A stretch of DNA of 64,000 nucleotides from Polaromonas sp. JS666 (GTDB lineage: Bacteria; Pseudomonadota; Gammaproteobacteria; Burkholderiales; Burkholderiaceae_C), in assembly GCF_000013865.1 (NCBI RefSeq), contig NC_007948.1, positions 3,596,001-3,660,000 on the forward strand. The letters run 5' to 3'. The first letter of the stretch is position 1, and each line of letters opens with the position of its first letter. A program made the position numbers and the translations under genes. The notes below the pieces were generated by a model, which saw only the letters and a program-made list of their open reading frames with translations, did not search any database and was not told where the DNA came from. This document shows positions 43,615 through 52,519 of the stretch, in pieces.

Positions 43615-44550
43615 TCAACGCAGACAGTCGATGACGGCCTGTATGCCCTCCGAAATCTCCAGGTGACTGTGGCGGACTATGCCCAGCGGGCCGAAGACAT
43701 CAGGCAAGCTGATATTCAGTATGGTGAGCGCGCGGCGATCACGGTGGTAGTCGGCGACGTTCTGCGGAAGCAGGGCCAGCGCCTGGCTGTTATCCATGAG
43801 CACCATGTTCGTTATCACTGAAGCGGATTCGACATGACTCTGCAGCGTCACGCCTTCGCGCAGCAGGATGATGTCCAGCGCAGCGCGCACCGGGCTGCCG
43901 TGCGGCGGCAGTATCCAGGGGTAGCGCGACAGGGCCGCCCAGTTGCAGCGCTTCATCGAGGCCAGCGGGTGCGCGTTGGAGCACACCACGCACATGGACT
44001 CCTGACTGAGCACCTCGCTCAACAGGCCGCGCTGCTGCGTGGCTTCGCCGAGGCGCGCCACGATCAGGTCAATCTGCCGGGTCAGCAACTGCGGCATCAG
44101 GGCCTCCATCGAGCCCTCCCGCACCACCACAGACACCGCATCGCCGCGCGCCTGCAGCTTCAACAAGGCGCGGGGCACCAGGAAGGCAGCGGATGAGGAA
44201 TTCACCCCCAGCACCACGCGCGCCTTCTGCTTTTCCGGCGGGGCAAACCATTCCAGGCCGGCCCGGTCGAGGTCGCCCAGGATCCAGCGCGCGTGGCGTA
44301 TCAGTGACTCGCCATGCGGGGTGGGAAAGGTGCCTTTGGAGGTCCGGGTGAAGAGCTGCACCTGAACAATGCTCTCAAGCTCGCCCAGCATTTTTGAAAT
44401 GGCCGGCTGCGTGGTCGCCATGCGCTGGGCCGCTTCACCGATATTGCGGGTCTCGTCCAGCACCTTCACCAGCTTCAGGTGCCGCAGCCGCAGGCGACCG
44501 CGCAAGTACCACTCTTGGCTCAGCCCCTGAGGTTTCACATGCTCGCTCAT
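43615..44550 (-). CDS. LysR family regulator of the Bug-sulfatase genes
   Basis: The 311-residue LysR protein has the HTH RHLKLVKVLDETRNIGEAAQ and MATTQPAISKMLGELESIVQ. The effector domain includes KARVVLGVNSSSAAFLVPRA and RQIDLIVARLGEATQQRGLL. This resembles the GbpR/PcaQ-like subgroup that controls uptake and breakdown of sugars or aromatic acids. It is divergent from the Bug-sulfatase pair, which it most probably controls. Confidence 0.9.
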   Translation of the reverse strand: MSEHVKPQGLSQEWYLRGRLRLRHLKLVKVLDETRNIGEAAQRMATTQPAISKMLGELESIVQVQLFTRTSKGTFPTPHGESLIRHARWILGDLDRAGLEWFAPPEKQKARVVLGVNSSSAAFLVPRALLKLQARGDAVSVVVREGSMEALMPQLLTRQIDLIVARLGEATQQRGLLSEVLSQESMCVVCSNAHPLASMKRCNWAALSRYPWILPPHGSPVRAALDIILLREGVTLQSHVESASVITNMVLMDNSQALALLPQNVADYHRDRRALTILNISLPDVFGPLGIVRHSHLEISEGIQAVIDCLR

Positions 44551-44681
44551 ATCAACTTTGCAATATAGCCGCTCAAATTCATCATTAGACAGGCATGCAG
44601 GCGTTCCCTACCATGGGGTTTTCACCCAAAAGACCGGCCCATACGCTACAGGCGTGTGGGCCATAAAAAGGAGACTTGACC

Positions 44682-45674
44682 ATGATGAAGATGCGCCGAA
44701 CGACGCTTGCGGTCCTCTGCTGTGTGGCTATCGCGCCCCTGGCAAAACCGGCCCTTGCTGCAGATGTTTATCCCGACAAGACCATCACGATCGTCGTGCC
44801 GTCCGTTGCCGGCGGCGCAGCCGATGCGGTCGGCCGTGCAGTGGCCCAGGGCCTTGGCAAGCAGCTCAATGCCTCGGTGATCGTTGACAACAAGCCGGGT
44901 GCCGGAACCACGCTGGGCACACAGCAGGTGATCCGCATGCCGGCCGACGGGTACACGCTATTGCTGGGCCTGGATGCCGCGCTGACCACCGCGCCCTTCA
45001 TGCTGGCGAAGCTGCCCTATCAACCCAAAACAGACCTGACGCCGATTGCCACGCTGGCCACACTGCAATACCTGCTGGTGGCGTCGCCTGCCGCGCCCTT
45101 TCATTCGGTGACTGAACTGGTGGAGCGCGCACGCGCAAACCCCGGCACCATCACCTACGCCAGCGGCGGCGAAGGCTCCGTGCACCACCTGGCAATGGAG
45201 GCTTTCCAGAAAGAAGCCGGCATCCGGCTCAAGCATGTGCCATACAAAGCCGCCCCGCAGGGTTTCCTGGATGTCATGGGCTCACACGTCGATGTGATGT
45301 TCATCGCGTCGGGCACGGCGGTGTCACCCATCAAGGCGCGCAAGGTGCAGGGCTTGGGCCGCACCGGCGTAGCGCCCATCAGCGACCTTCCGGCCATGGC
45401 CGCGCTGAGGGACATGCCCGAGTCCAAAGGCTATGTCTTCGAGAGCTGGTTTGGCCTGCTGGCGCGCGCCGGCACGCCCGCATCGATGGTCGGCCGCGTC
45501 AGCACGGCACTGGCCGGCTTCATGAAAAGCCCCGAAGCCGAAGCACAGATGCAGGCTTTGGGCGTCACCCTGACGTTTGAAGATCCATCCACCCTTGCCA
45601 AACGCATCGATGAGGACACCAAACGTTATGCGCCCGTGGTGGCCAAGCTGAAGGAACAAAGCGCCAAGCCATGA
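44682..45674 (+). CDS. Bug/TctC receptor coupled to a sulfatase
   Basis: The 330-residue periplasmic binding protein has a signal peptide (MMKMRRTTLAVLCCVAIAPL and then AKPALA). It shows ITIVVPSVAGGAADAVGRAV, IVDNKPGAGTTLGT and TYASGGEGSVHHLAMEAFQK. AAGGAG precedes ATG 44682. Its stop overlaps the sulfatase start (ATGA), so both are made together. The ligand is probably related to the sulfatase substrate, such as a sulfate ester or its organic acid, but this is inference. No TctAB genes are adjacent. Confidence 0.9.
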   Translation: MMKMRRTTLAVLCCVAIAPLAKPALAADVYPDKTITIVVPSVAGGAADAVGRAVAQGLGKQLNASVIVDNKPGAGTTLGTQQVIRMPADGYTLLLGLDAALTTAPFMLAKLPYQPKTDLTPIATLATLQYLLVASPAAPFHSVTELVERARANPGTITYASGGEGSVHHLAMEAFQKEAGIRLKHVPYKAAPQGFLDVMGSHVDVMFIASGTAVSPIKARKVQGLGRTGVAPISDLPAMAALRDMPESKGYVFESWFGLLARAGTPASMVGRVSTALAGFMKSPEAEAQMQALGVTLTFEDPSTLAKRIDEDTKRYAPVVAKLKEQSAKP

Positions 45675-47206
45675 AGCGACCCAACATACTGCTCATCACC
45701 ACCGACCAGCACCGGGGTGACTGCCTGGGCTTTGCAGGCCGCAAGGTCAAGACCCCGCACATCGACGAAATGGCCAGGACGGGCACGCACTTCACCTCGT
45801 GCATCACGCCGAACATCGTGTGCCAGCCCTCTCGCGCCTCCATCCTGACCGGGTTGTTGCCGCTGACGCACGGCGTATGCGACAACGGCATTGACCTGGA
45901 TGAGGCGAGAGGCGAAGCGGGCTTTGCCGGCACACTGGCAAGCAGCGGTTATTCGACAGGCTTTATCGGCAAGGCGCATTTCTCGACCCACCACACGTTT
46001 GCAAAAACCGGCCGCCCCGAATGCCAGTTCAGCGAGGCCGACTACGGCCCCGCGTGGTACGGCCCATACATGGGCTTTGAACATGTGGAGCTTGCCGTGG
46101 AAGGGCACAACTACTGGTTGCCCACCCCGCTGCCGGGCGGGCTGCACCATTCGCGCTGGTACTACGGCGATGGTCTGGGCGAGATGCGCAACAGGCTTTA
46201 CCAGCAAGACATGGGGCCACCCAGTGGCGCGCCGCAAACCTTCAATTCCGCCCTGCCCAGCGCGTGGCACAACTCCACCTGGATAGGCGACCGGACGATC
46301 GAGTTCATGCGCAAACATGCAGGCGAGGCCGCAAAACGCTTCTGCCTGTGGGCCTCGTTTCCAGATCCGCATCACCCCTTTGATTGCCCGGAGCCATGGT
46401 CACGGCTTCACCACCCGGATGAGGTCGACCTGCCGGCGCACCGGACCACCGACTTCGAGCGCCGGCCCTGGTGGCACAAGGCCAGCATGGACAGCAAGCC
46501 CGTCGGCGATGCGGCCGTGCAGGCCCTGCGGCAAAACTTCTCGCGCATGCCTACACCGGCCGAGCAGCAACTGCGCAACATCACCGCTAACTACTACGGC
46601 ATGATTTCGCTGGTGGACCACCAGGTGGGCCGCATCCAGACCGCGTTGCAGCAACTGGGCCTGGACGGCAACACCCTCGTGATCTTCACCTCTGATCACG
46701 GCGAGTGGCTGGGTGACCACGGGCTGATGCTCAAGGGCCCGATCCCTTACGAAGGTGTCCTGCGCGTGGGCATGGTTGTCAACGGCCCGCAGGTCCAGGC
46801 CGGCCAGGTGCGGCATGAGCCGGTATCAACGCTCGACCTGGCCGCCACCTTTGCGGACTATGCAACGGCCACCGCGCTGGCGCCCCTGCACGGCCAGAGC
46901 CTGCGGCCTTTGTTGGAAGGCGGGCAACAGACACGCGACTTCGCATTGAGCGAATGGAACGTGGCCGCATCGCGCTGCGGTTTGGAACTGCAACTGCGAA
47001 CCGTGCGCACCGAAAACTGGAAACTCACCCTCGAGCAAAACTCCGGCGCAGGCGAGATGTACTGCCTGTCCGAAGATCCCAATGAGATGGACAACCTGTT
47101 CGACGACCCGGGCTATACGGCAAAGCGCAAGGAGCTCAGTGACATGATCGCATCGCGCCCCCGCGACCAGTTGGCCCAAGCGCCCGCGCCTTCGGGCATT
47201 GCATAG
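45671..47206 (+). CDS. Sulfatase (formylglycine-dependent, alkaline phosphatase superfamily)
   Basis: The 511-residue sulfatase has metal ligands in LLITTDQHRGD (Asp12, Gln13) and the Cys-type maturation motif VCQPSRASILTG, where Cys51 becomes formylglycine. Later SDHGEWLGDHGLMLKG supplies Asp/His ligands. It should hydrolyse an organic sulfate ester; the choline-sulfatase/arylsulfatase-like group is closest. No signal peptide is present, so it acts in the cytoplasm after import. A formylglycine-generating or anaerobic maturase gene was not seen in the window. The ATG overlaps the Bug stop. Confidence 0.9.
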   Translation: MKRPNILLITTDQHRGDCLGFAGRKVKTPHIDEMARTGTHFTSCITPNIVCQPSRASILTGLLPLTHGVCDNGIDLDEARGEAGFAGTLASSGYSTGFIGKAHFSTHHTFAKTGRPECQFSEADYGPAWYGPYMGFEHVELAVEGHNYWLPTPLPGGLHHSRWYYGDGLGEMRNRLYQQDMGPPSGAPQTFNSALPSAWHNSTWIGDRTIEFMRKHAGEAAKRFCLWASFPDPHHPFDCPEPWSRLHHPDEVDLPAHRTTDFERRPWWHKASMDSKPVGDAAVQALRQNFSRMPTPAEQQLRNITANYYGMISLVDHQVGRIQTALQQLGLDGNTLVIFTSDHGEWLGDHGLMLKGPIPYEGVLRVGMVVNGPQVQAGQVRHEPVSTLDLAATFADYATATALAPLHGQSLRPLLEGGQQTRDFALSEWNVAASRCGLELQLRTVRTENWKLTLEQNSGAGEMYCLSEDPNEMDNLFDDPGYTAKRKELSDMIASRPRDQLAQAPAPSGIA

Positions 47207-47221
47207 CGTTGCGGTGTGACA

Positions 47222-47241
47222 CTACTATTTTAATAGCCCGT
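47222..47241. terminator. Small CTAT..ATAG hairpin after the sulfatase gene
   Basis: CTAT (47227-47230) pairs with ATAG (47235-47238) over a T-rich loop, 20 bases after the stop, like the hairpin after the MFS gene at 2971. The stem is weak, so its role in termination is uncertain. Confidence 0.35.
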
Positions 47242-47409
47242 ACAGCCCACCTCTATTTGATTTCAGGCCTATTTGCTTTTCACAAATGGTATTTATTAGG
47301 CCACTTTTGGCATGTTTGGCTCCTGTTTCGGGCCTTGACTGCCTCCAGCCCCTTGCGGCAGCCAAATTTAACGCACACGGCAAAACTCACTGCTTGGCCG
47401 ACTGGCGCT

Positions 47410-48858
47410 TCACGCATACGGCACCTGCAGCCGTATCAGGCGTCCCAGCGTCTGCATGGCCGCCTCAAACCGCGCGTCCCACGGATGGCCATAGTTCAAC
47501 CTCAGGCAGTGCCGGAATTGACGCCGCGCTGAAAAAATCGGTCCGGGCGCCACGCTGATGCCGTGCGCCAGCGCTGCCTCGTGCAGGGCCAGCGCGTCAA
47601 AGCCTTCGGCAAATTCCACCCACACAAAATAACCTCCTGCCGGTCGCGACACACGCACCCCCTCGGGAAAGTGGCGCGCCACGGCGGCCAGCAGGCTGGA
47701 CAGTTGCGACTCCATGGCATGGCGCAAGCGGCGCAAATGCTTGTCGTAACCGCCATGCTGCAGGTAGTCGGCAATGGCCAGTTGCGCGGGCAGGCTGGCC
47801 GACAGGGTGGTCATGAGCTTGAGCCGTTCCACCTGCTGGCCAAAGCGCCCAGGCGAAACCCAGCCTACCCGGTAACCGGGCGCCAGCGTTTTGCTGAAGG
47901 AGCTGCAATGCATCACCAGTCCCTTGCGGTCAAAGGCCTTGGCCGGCAACGGGGAGCGGTTGCTGAAGTAAAGCTCGCCATACACGTCGTCTTCAATCAG
48001 CGGAACGTCATGGCTGGCCAGCAGCGCGACCAGTGCCTGCTTTTTTTCCATGGACAGGCTGGCGCCCATCGGGTTCTGGAAGGACGTCATGAACCAGCAG
48101 GCCCTGACCGGATGGCGCTTGAGCGCTTCGGCCAGCGCGCCGAGATCCAGGCCGCCCTGCGGATGCACCGGGATTTCCAGCGCCTTCATCCTGAGCCGCT
48201 CCAGCGCCTGCAGGCCTGCATAAAACCCCGGCGACTCGATCGCCACCAGATCGCCCGGCCGGGCCACGGCGGTGAGGCAGAGGTTGAGCCCTTCCAGCGC
48301 ACCGCTCGTCACGATCACCTCCTCGGCGGCCTGCGGCATGCCCATCGCCAGGTAGCGCAGCGCTATCTGCTCGCGCAGCACCGGGTCGCCCTGCGGCAGG
48401 TGGGCGACCGCATCCTGACCATGAATGTGGCGCGCTGTGCGGGCCAGCGACTTGCCCAGGCGCTGCAGCGGAAAGAGGCTGGACGCGGCAAATGCCGAGC
48501 CCAGCGGCACGATGTCCGGGTCCTGCGCCGCACCCAGCACGGAAAACACCAGCTCGCTGACGTCCAGCCGGGGCGCGACCCGGGCCGATGCCTTGCCGGC
48601 ATGGCGGGTGGCCCGACCCCGCGCGGGCGCGGCCAGCTGCTGCATGGCCAGGGCCGTCACGTAATAGCCCGAGCGTGGACGGGCGCGCACCAAGCCTTTT
48701 TCCTCCAGCCGGTAATAGGCCTTGAAGGCGGTGGAAGCACTGAGGCCGTGCCGGGCGGTCAGCGTGCGAATCGACGGCAAGCGGGTGCCCGGGGCGAGGC
48801 GGCCATTGCGGATGTCGGTTGCCAGCAGTTCGACCAGTTGTTCGTAGCGCTTCATCAA
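47410..48858 (-). CDS. MocR/PdxR-type GntR regulator with aminotransferase domain
   Basis: The 482-residue protein fuses an N-terminal GntR winged HTH (LAPGTRLPSIRTLTARHGLS, ASTAFKAYYRLEEKGLVRAR) to a fold-type I aminotransferase domain. The PLP lysine is expected in MHCSSFSKTLAPGYRVGWVS. The other PLP contacts (EGLNLCLTAV, QNPMGASLS) are present. MocR-type proteins use PLP or an amino acid as effector. No adjacent target is evident. Confidence 0.92.
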   Translation of the reverse strand: MMKRYEQLVELLATDIRNGRLAPGTRLPSIRTLTARHGLSASTAFKAYYRLEEKGLVRARPRSGYYVTALAMQQLAAPARGRATRHAGKASARVAPRLDVSELVFSVLGAAQDPDIVPLGSAFAASSLFPLQRLGKSLARTARHIHGQDAVAHLPQGDPVLREQIALRYLAMGMPQAAEEVIVTSGALEGLNLCLTAVARPGDLVAIESPGFYAGLQALERLRMKALEIPVHPQGGLDLGALAEALKRHPVRACWFMTSFQNPMGASLSMEKKQALVALLASHDVPLIEDDVYGELYFSNRSPLPAKAFDRKGLVMHCSSFSKTLAPGYRVGWVSPGRFGQQVERLKLMTTLSASLPAQLAIADYLQHGGYDKHLRRLRHAMESQLSSLLAAVARHFPEGVRVSRPAGGYFVWVEFAEGFDALALHEAALAHGISVAPGPIFSARRQFRHCLRLNYGHPWDARFEAAMQTLGRLIRLQVPYA

Positions 48859-49161
48859 ATCCTGTCCTTGTGGGCGTTGAGCGTCTATCGGTGGGCGTCA
48901 CCGCAAATAGACGTAATCTCAAATGAATGAAATCAACGAGTTACCAGCCTCCTCGCCAAAGTTAGGAACTCGCATTCATCAGAGTTACGTACACCTTCTG
49001 CATCTAGGCGTCTACCTCCAAAGGAAATCGTACTTCGCAAGCCTAAAAAGCGCACTTTGGAGTTTCACCCTTGAGCAAAAATGCAGAGAGACTTCGGTGC
49101 CTGATGGGCGAAATGAATCGATCTCTACAGAGTTTTATGGATCAATTTCCCCAACGTTGGG
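48859..49161. other. AT-richer intergenic interval at the left edge of the efflux cluster
   Basis: These 303 bases are AT-richer than their neighbours and have no convincing gene. A plus-strand open frame from 48923 runs into the antisense of the outer-membrane factor and has no recognisable product. The interval may mark the left edge of the acquired efflux cluster, although no insertion-sequence end or attachment-site repeat was found. Confidence 0.5.
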
Positions 49162-50622
49162 CTATCTAATTGCCACGGCGCTGGATTCCTGGGGTTGCCA
49201 ACCGCCGCCGAGCGCTTTGAAGGTAGCGACCGCCGCGCGTGCTGATTCCGTTTGCGCTTGCGCTCGCGCATCGGAGGCACGTAGCAGGTTGTCGTCGGCC
49301 TGCAAGACTTCGATCAGACTGAGTACCCCTTTTTGATACGCCGCAAACGAAGCTGATCGGGCGCGGCCGAGAGAGTCCACTCCCTGGGCAAGTACAACAG
49401 CCTGCTCCTCGCGCTTGACCAAGGCCGAAAAGGCGTTTTCTACGTCCTCAGTTGCCCGCAGTACGGCAAGCCGATACGCAGCCAGCATCTCGGCCTCCTG
49501 GCCCCTGGCTTGGTCGATCTGCGCGTTGATGCGGCCAAAGTCGAACAGACGCCAGCGCAGACCCAGCACGCCGGCGGCCTGACTCGCGCCGCTGGTGAAC
49601 AGATTGCCACCGGACACCGATGTCGCGCTGCCGATCAGCCCACTCAGAGAGAGTTTGGGGTAGTACTCGGCAATGGCGACACCGATACGGGCATTCGATG
49701 CGGCAAGGCGGCGCTCAGCCACAATCAGGTCAGGGCGGCGCCTTAGCAGCTCACCCGGAGAGCCTGCAGCAGTGATTTGCGGGGCAGCAGGGATGACGCC
49801 AGCATCGGCCAGTTCCATCCGATGCGTTCCGGGTGGCGTGCCCAGCATCACGTCAAGCGCGTTCATGGCCACGTCCAGACCCGCCTCAAGAACCGGCACG
49901 GACGCCCGAACCTGGGCAAGCGCACCTTCGGCCTGCCTCACTTGAAGTTCGGCCGCCAACCCCTTCCCATACAGAAGGTTGATGGTCGATAGCAATTCCT
50001 GCTGCGTCTGCACCTGCCCGCGGGCAACGCCGAGGCGGGTTTGCAGCCCACGAATGATGATGTAGGTGTCGGCGGTCTGTGCCGCCACAGCCAACCGGGT
50101 AGCGGCTGCGCCGGCCTCCGACGCCTGGTACCCGGCAAGTGCCGCTTCCTTTCCACGACGCAAGCCTCCGAATACATCCAGTTCCCAGCTCGCGCCGAGA
50201 TTGGTTTCGTAAGAACTGCCGTGACGGTCGAAACCGGGGCTAGCGCTCAAGACTTTTCCCAGAGGCGTTTCAAGGGATTGGTAGGCTCTGGCTGCCTGGC
50301 CGCTGACGTTGCCGGAAGGCAGCAACGCGGCATTTGCCGCCCCAAGCTCCGCGCGCGCCTGGGTGACGCGAGCGGATGCCTGCGCGAGATCGAGGTTCTG
50401 TTCCACCGCCAGCGTGACGAATCGAGTCAGTAGCGGATCACCGAAACCCGTCCACCAGGTGACGAGATCGGCATGGGCAGTGGCGTGCCGCTGGTCGACC
50501 GCTGGTTGGCCCAGGTACTGTTGCGGCATGGGCGTGTCGGGCCTGACATAGTCGGGACCGACGGCGCAGCCGGCCGAGAGGCCGGCAACAATGAAGATGG
50601 CAAGGGTGTGTTTAGGCAGCAT
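49162..50622 (-). CDS. Outer-membrane factor of the TetR-controlled efflux cluster
   Basis: The 486-residue TolC/NodT-type outer-membrane lipoprotein has the signal and lipobox IFIVAGLSAGCAVGPDYVRP. The N-terminal WWTGFGDPLLTRFV, and later DLIVAERRLAASNARIGVAI and LGLRWRLFDFGRINAQIDQA, mark the two OEP repeats. It should complete the MFP/RND pump encoded across the divergent regulator. GGAACAAG lies before ATG 50622. Its promoter region carries the first TetR operator (50653-50676). Confidence 0.9.
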   Translation of the reverse strand: MLPKHTLAIFIVAGLSAGCAVGPDYVRPDTPMPQQYLGQPAVDQRHATAHADLVTWWTGFGDPLLTRFVTLAVEQNLDLAQASARVTQARAELGAANAALLPSGNVSGQAARAYQSLETPLGKVLSASPGFDRHGSSYETNLGASWELDVFGGLRRGKEAALAGYQASEAGAAATRLAVAAQTADTYIIIRGLQTRLGVARGQVQTQQELLSTINLLYGKGLAAELQVRQAEGALAQVRASVPVLEAGLDVAMNALDVMLGTPPGTHRMELADAGVIPAAPQITAAGSPGELLRRRPDLIVAERRLAASNARIGVAIAEYYPKLSLSGLIGSATSVSGGNLFTSGASQAAGVLGLRWRLFDFGRINAQIDQARGQEAEMLAAYRLAVLRATEDVENAFSALVKREEQAVVLAQGVDSLGRARSASFAAYQKGVLSLIEVLQADDNLLRASDARAQAQTESARAAVATFKALGGGWQPQESSAVAIR

Positions 50623-50652
50623 AGACTTGTTCCGAATCAGGTAGTCGATGAA

Positions 50653-50676
50653 GTGACTATAATACAATATGGTCAC
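50653..50676. promoter_or_regulatory. TetR operator, site 1
   Basis: GTGACTAT-N8-ATGGTCAC is a 24-bp dyad between the outer-membrane factor and tetR genes. A TATAAT (50658-50663) lies inside it. It matches site 2 at 51342-51365 in both arms and in spacing. Confidence 0.8.
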
Positions 50677-50715
50677 TCGTTGTTCATTTCTTTAGATGCA
50701 GGTAAGCTACAGACC

Positions 50716-51333
50716 ATGAACAAAGCGACCACTTATCCGGTTTCCGCCCGCGGCCCGGCCGACCATGACGTGCGAGATCAGATCGTTACCGCGGCCACCG
50801 AGCACTTCAGCCGCTACGGTTACGAGAAAACGACCGTCTCCGACCTCGCCAAAGCCATCGGGTTTTCCAAGGCTTACATCTACAAGTTCTTTGAGTCCAA
50901 GCAGGCCATCGGCGAGATGATCTGCGCAAACTGCCTGCGCGAGATTGAGGCCGAGGTCAGTGCGGCTATTGCAGGGGCCGACATGCCGCCAGAGAAATTG
51001 CGGCGGATGTTTAAAGCCATGACCGAGGCGAGCCTTCGATTGTTTTTTCAGGACCGCAAGCTGTACGAGATTGCCGCCTCGGCCGCTACGGAGCGCTGGC
51101 AGGCGGTTCATGCCTACGAAGAACACATCCAGAAGCTGCTTCGGGACGTCTTGCAGGAAGGCCGGCAAACCGGGGACTTTGAGCGCAAGACACCCTTGGA
51201 CGAGACGGCGTTGGCCATCTATCTGGTCATGCGCCCCTACCTCAACCCTTTGCTCTTGCAACATAGCTTTGACTACAACAAAGAGGCGCCGGCGCATTTG
51301 TCGAGCCTGGTGCTTCGCAGCCTGTCACCATAA
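50716..51333 (+). CDS. TetR family regulator of the efflux cluster
   Basis: This is a 205-residue TetR/AcrR regulator. The N-terminal HTH is EHFSRYGYEKTTVSDLAKAI and GFSKAYIYKFFESKQAIGEM. The C-terminal ligand domain includes LRRMFKAMTEASLRLFFQDR. It sits between the outer-membrane factor and MFP/RND genes. Identical operator arms flank it on both sides, so it very probably represses both units and itself. The inducer is unknown. Confidence 0.92.
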   Translation: MNKATTYPVSARGPADHDVRDQIVTAATEHFSRYGYEKTTVSDLAKAIGFSKAYIYKFFESKQAIGEMICANCLREIEAEVSAAIAGADMPPEKLRRMFKAMTEASLRLFFQDRKLYEIAASAATERWQAVHAYEEHIQKLLRDVLQEGRQTGDFERKTPLDETALAIYLVMRPYLNPLLLQHSFDYNKEAPAHLSSLVLRSLSP

Positions 51334-51341
51334 ATAAAACT

Positions 51342-51377
51342 GTGACTATTGACTAATTTGGTCACAAGTACCATAAT
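51342..51377 (+). promoter_or_regulatory. TetR operator site 2 with sigma70 promoter of the MFP/RND genes
   Basis: GTGACTAT-N8-TTGGTCAC (51342-51365) overlaps a promoter formed by TTGACT (51349-51354), 17 bp, and CATAAT (51372-51377). Repressor binding would cover the -35 and spacer. Confidence 0.78.
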
Positions 51378-51409
51378 GAAAGTCCAATCATTTCGTCAAT
51401 GGGACTTTC

Positions 51410-52519
51410 ATGCTCAGGCGTTACTTCGCTACATCTATAGTCATTTGTGCATTGCCTTTGGTGTTGGCCGCTTGCGGCGACAAGGCGCAATCTGATCCAC
51501 GTACCGAGGCGCCGCTGGTACGTGTGGCCACCATTCAGGGCTCGGTCGCTGCGTCTCGCGCGTTCACCGGGACCGTAGCCGCTCGGGTACAAAGCGATCT
51601 GGGCTTTCGGGTCTCGGGCAAGGTGCTGGAACGCCTTGTCGATGCGGGGCAAGCCGTTAAGCGCGGGCAAGCGCTCATGCGCATCGATCCCATCGACCTG
51701 AAGCTCGCCGCTAATGCGCAACTGGAAGCAGTGGCCGCCGCCCGGGCGCGGGCGCAGCAAACGGCGCAGGACGAAGCCCGCTACCAGGACCTGCGCGGAA
51801 CCGGTGCCATTTCAGCCTCAGCCTATGACCAGGTCAAGGCTGCAGCAGATGCGGCCAAAGCCCAGCTCAACGCAACCGAAGCCCAGGCCGAAGTCGCTCG
51901 AAACGCGAGCCGCTATACGGAACTGGTGGCAGATGGCGATGGCATCGTCATGGAAACGCTGGTGGAACCCGGCCAGGTCGTCAACGCGGGACAGGTCGTG
52001 GTGCGTCTGGCCCATGCCGGCCGCCGTGAAGCCGTCATTCAACTACCGGAAACCTTGCGCCCTGCGGTCGGTTCAACCGGGCTGGCCACGCTCTTTGGCC
52101 AGGAAGGCGTAGCCGTTCCGACCAAACTCAGGCAGCTCTCGAACGCCGCGGACCGGCTGACGCGCACTTTCGAAGCGCGCTATGTGCTGGATGGCGAGCT
52201 ATCCAACGCCCCATTGGGCAGCACAGTCACCGTTCAAATCCCGGACGCAAATTCCACTACGCAAGACGGCTTTTCGGTACCCATTGCTTCCTTGTCCGAC
52301 GCGGGCAAAGGGCCGGGGGTCTGGGTTATCCAGGGCGAGCCAGCCAAGGTTTCATGGCGGCCAGTAAAGGTCCAGCGCCTGGGCGACGACAGTGCTTACA
52401 TTGCGGGTCAGCTCAAGCAGGGTGACCGGATCGTCGCACTCGGCACGCATCTGCTGCGCGAAGGCGAGCAAATCCGCGTGGCGGCTCAAGCGCCCGTAAC
52501 TGCAAGCGCGCGGCCATGA
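51410..52519 (+). CDS. RND efflux periplasmic adaptor lipoprotein
   Basis: The 369-residue membrane-fusion protein has signal and lipobox VICALPLVLAACGDKAQSDP. The biotinyl-lipoyl halves are LGFRVSGKVLERLVDAGQAV and ELVADGDGIVMETLVEPGQV. A helical hairpin lies between them, followed by a beta-barrel region ending GDRIVALGTHLLREGEQIRV. It links the RND permease encoded next (ATGA overlap) to the outer-membrane factor. Expression from the site 2 promoter is likely. Confidence 0.92.
   Translation: MLRRYFATSIVICALPLVLAACGDKAQSDPRTEAPLVRVATIQGSVAASRAFTGTVAARVQSDLGFRVSGKVLERLVDAGQAVKRGQALMRIDPIDLKLAANAQLEAVAAARARAQQTAQDEARYQDLRGTGAISASAYDQVKAAADAAKAQLNATEAQAEVARNASRYTELVADGDGIVMETLVEPGQVVNAGQVVVRLAHAGRREAVIQLPETLRPAVGSTGLATLFGQEGVAVPTKLRQLSNAADRLTRTFEARYVLDGELSNAPLGSTVTVQIPDANSTTQDGFSVPIASLSDAGKGPGVWVIQGEPAKVSWRPVKVQRLGDDSAYIAGQLKQGDRIVALGTHLLREGEQIRVAAQAPVTASARP

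Noticed and set aside
48923..49336. 137-codon gene upstream of the outer-membrane factor
   Set aside because: Its second half is the antisense of the OMF C-terminus and the first half has no recognisable features or ribosome site.
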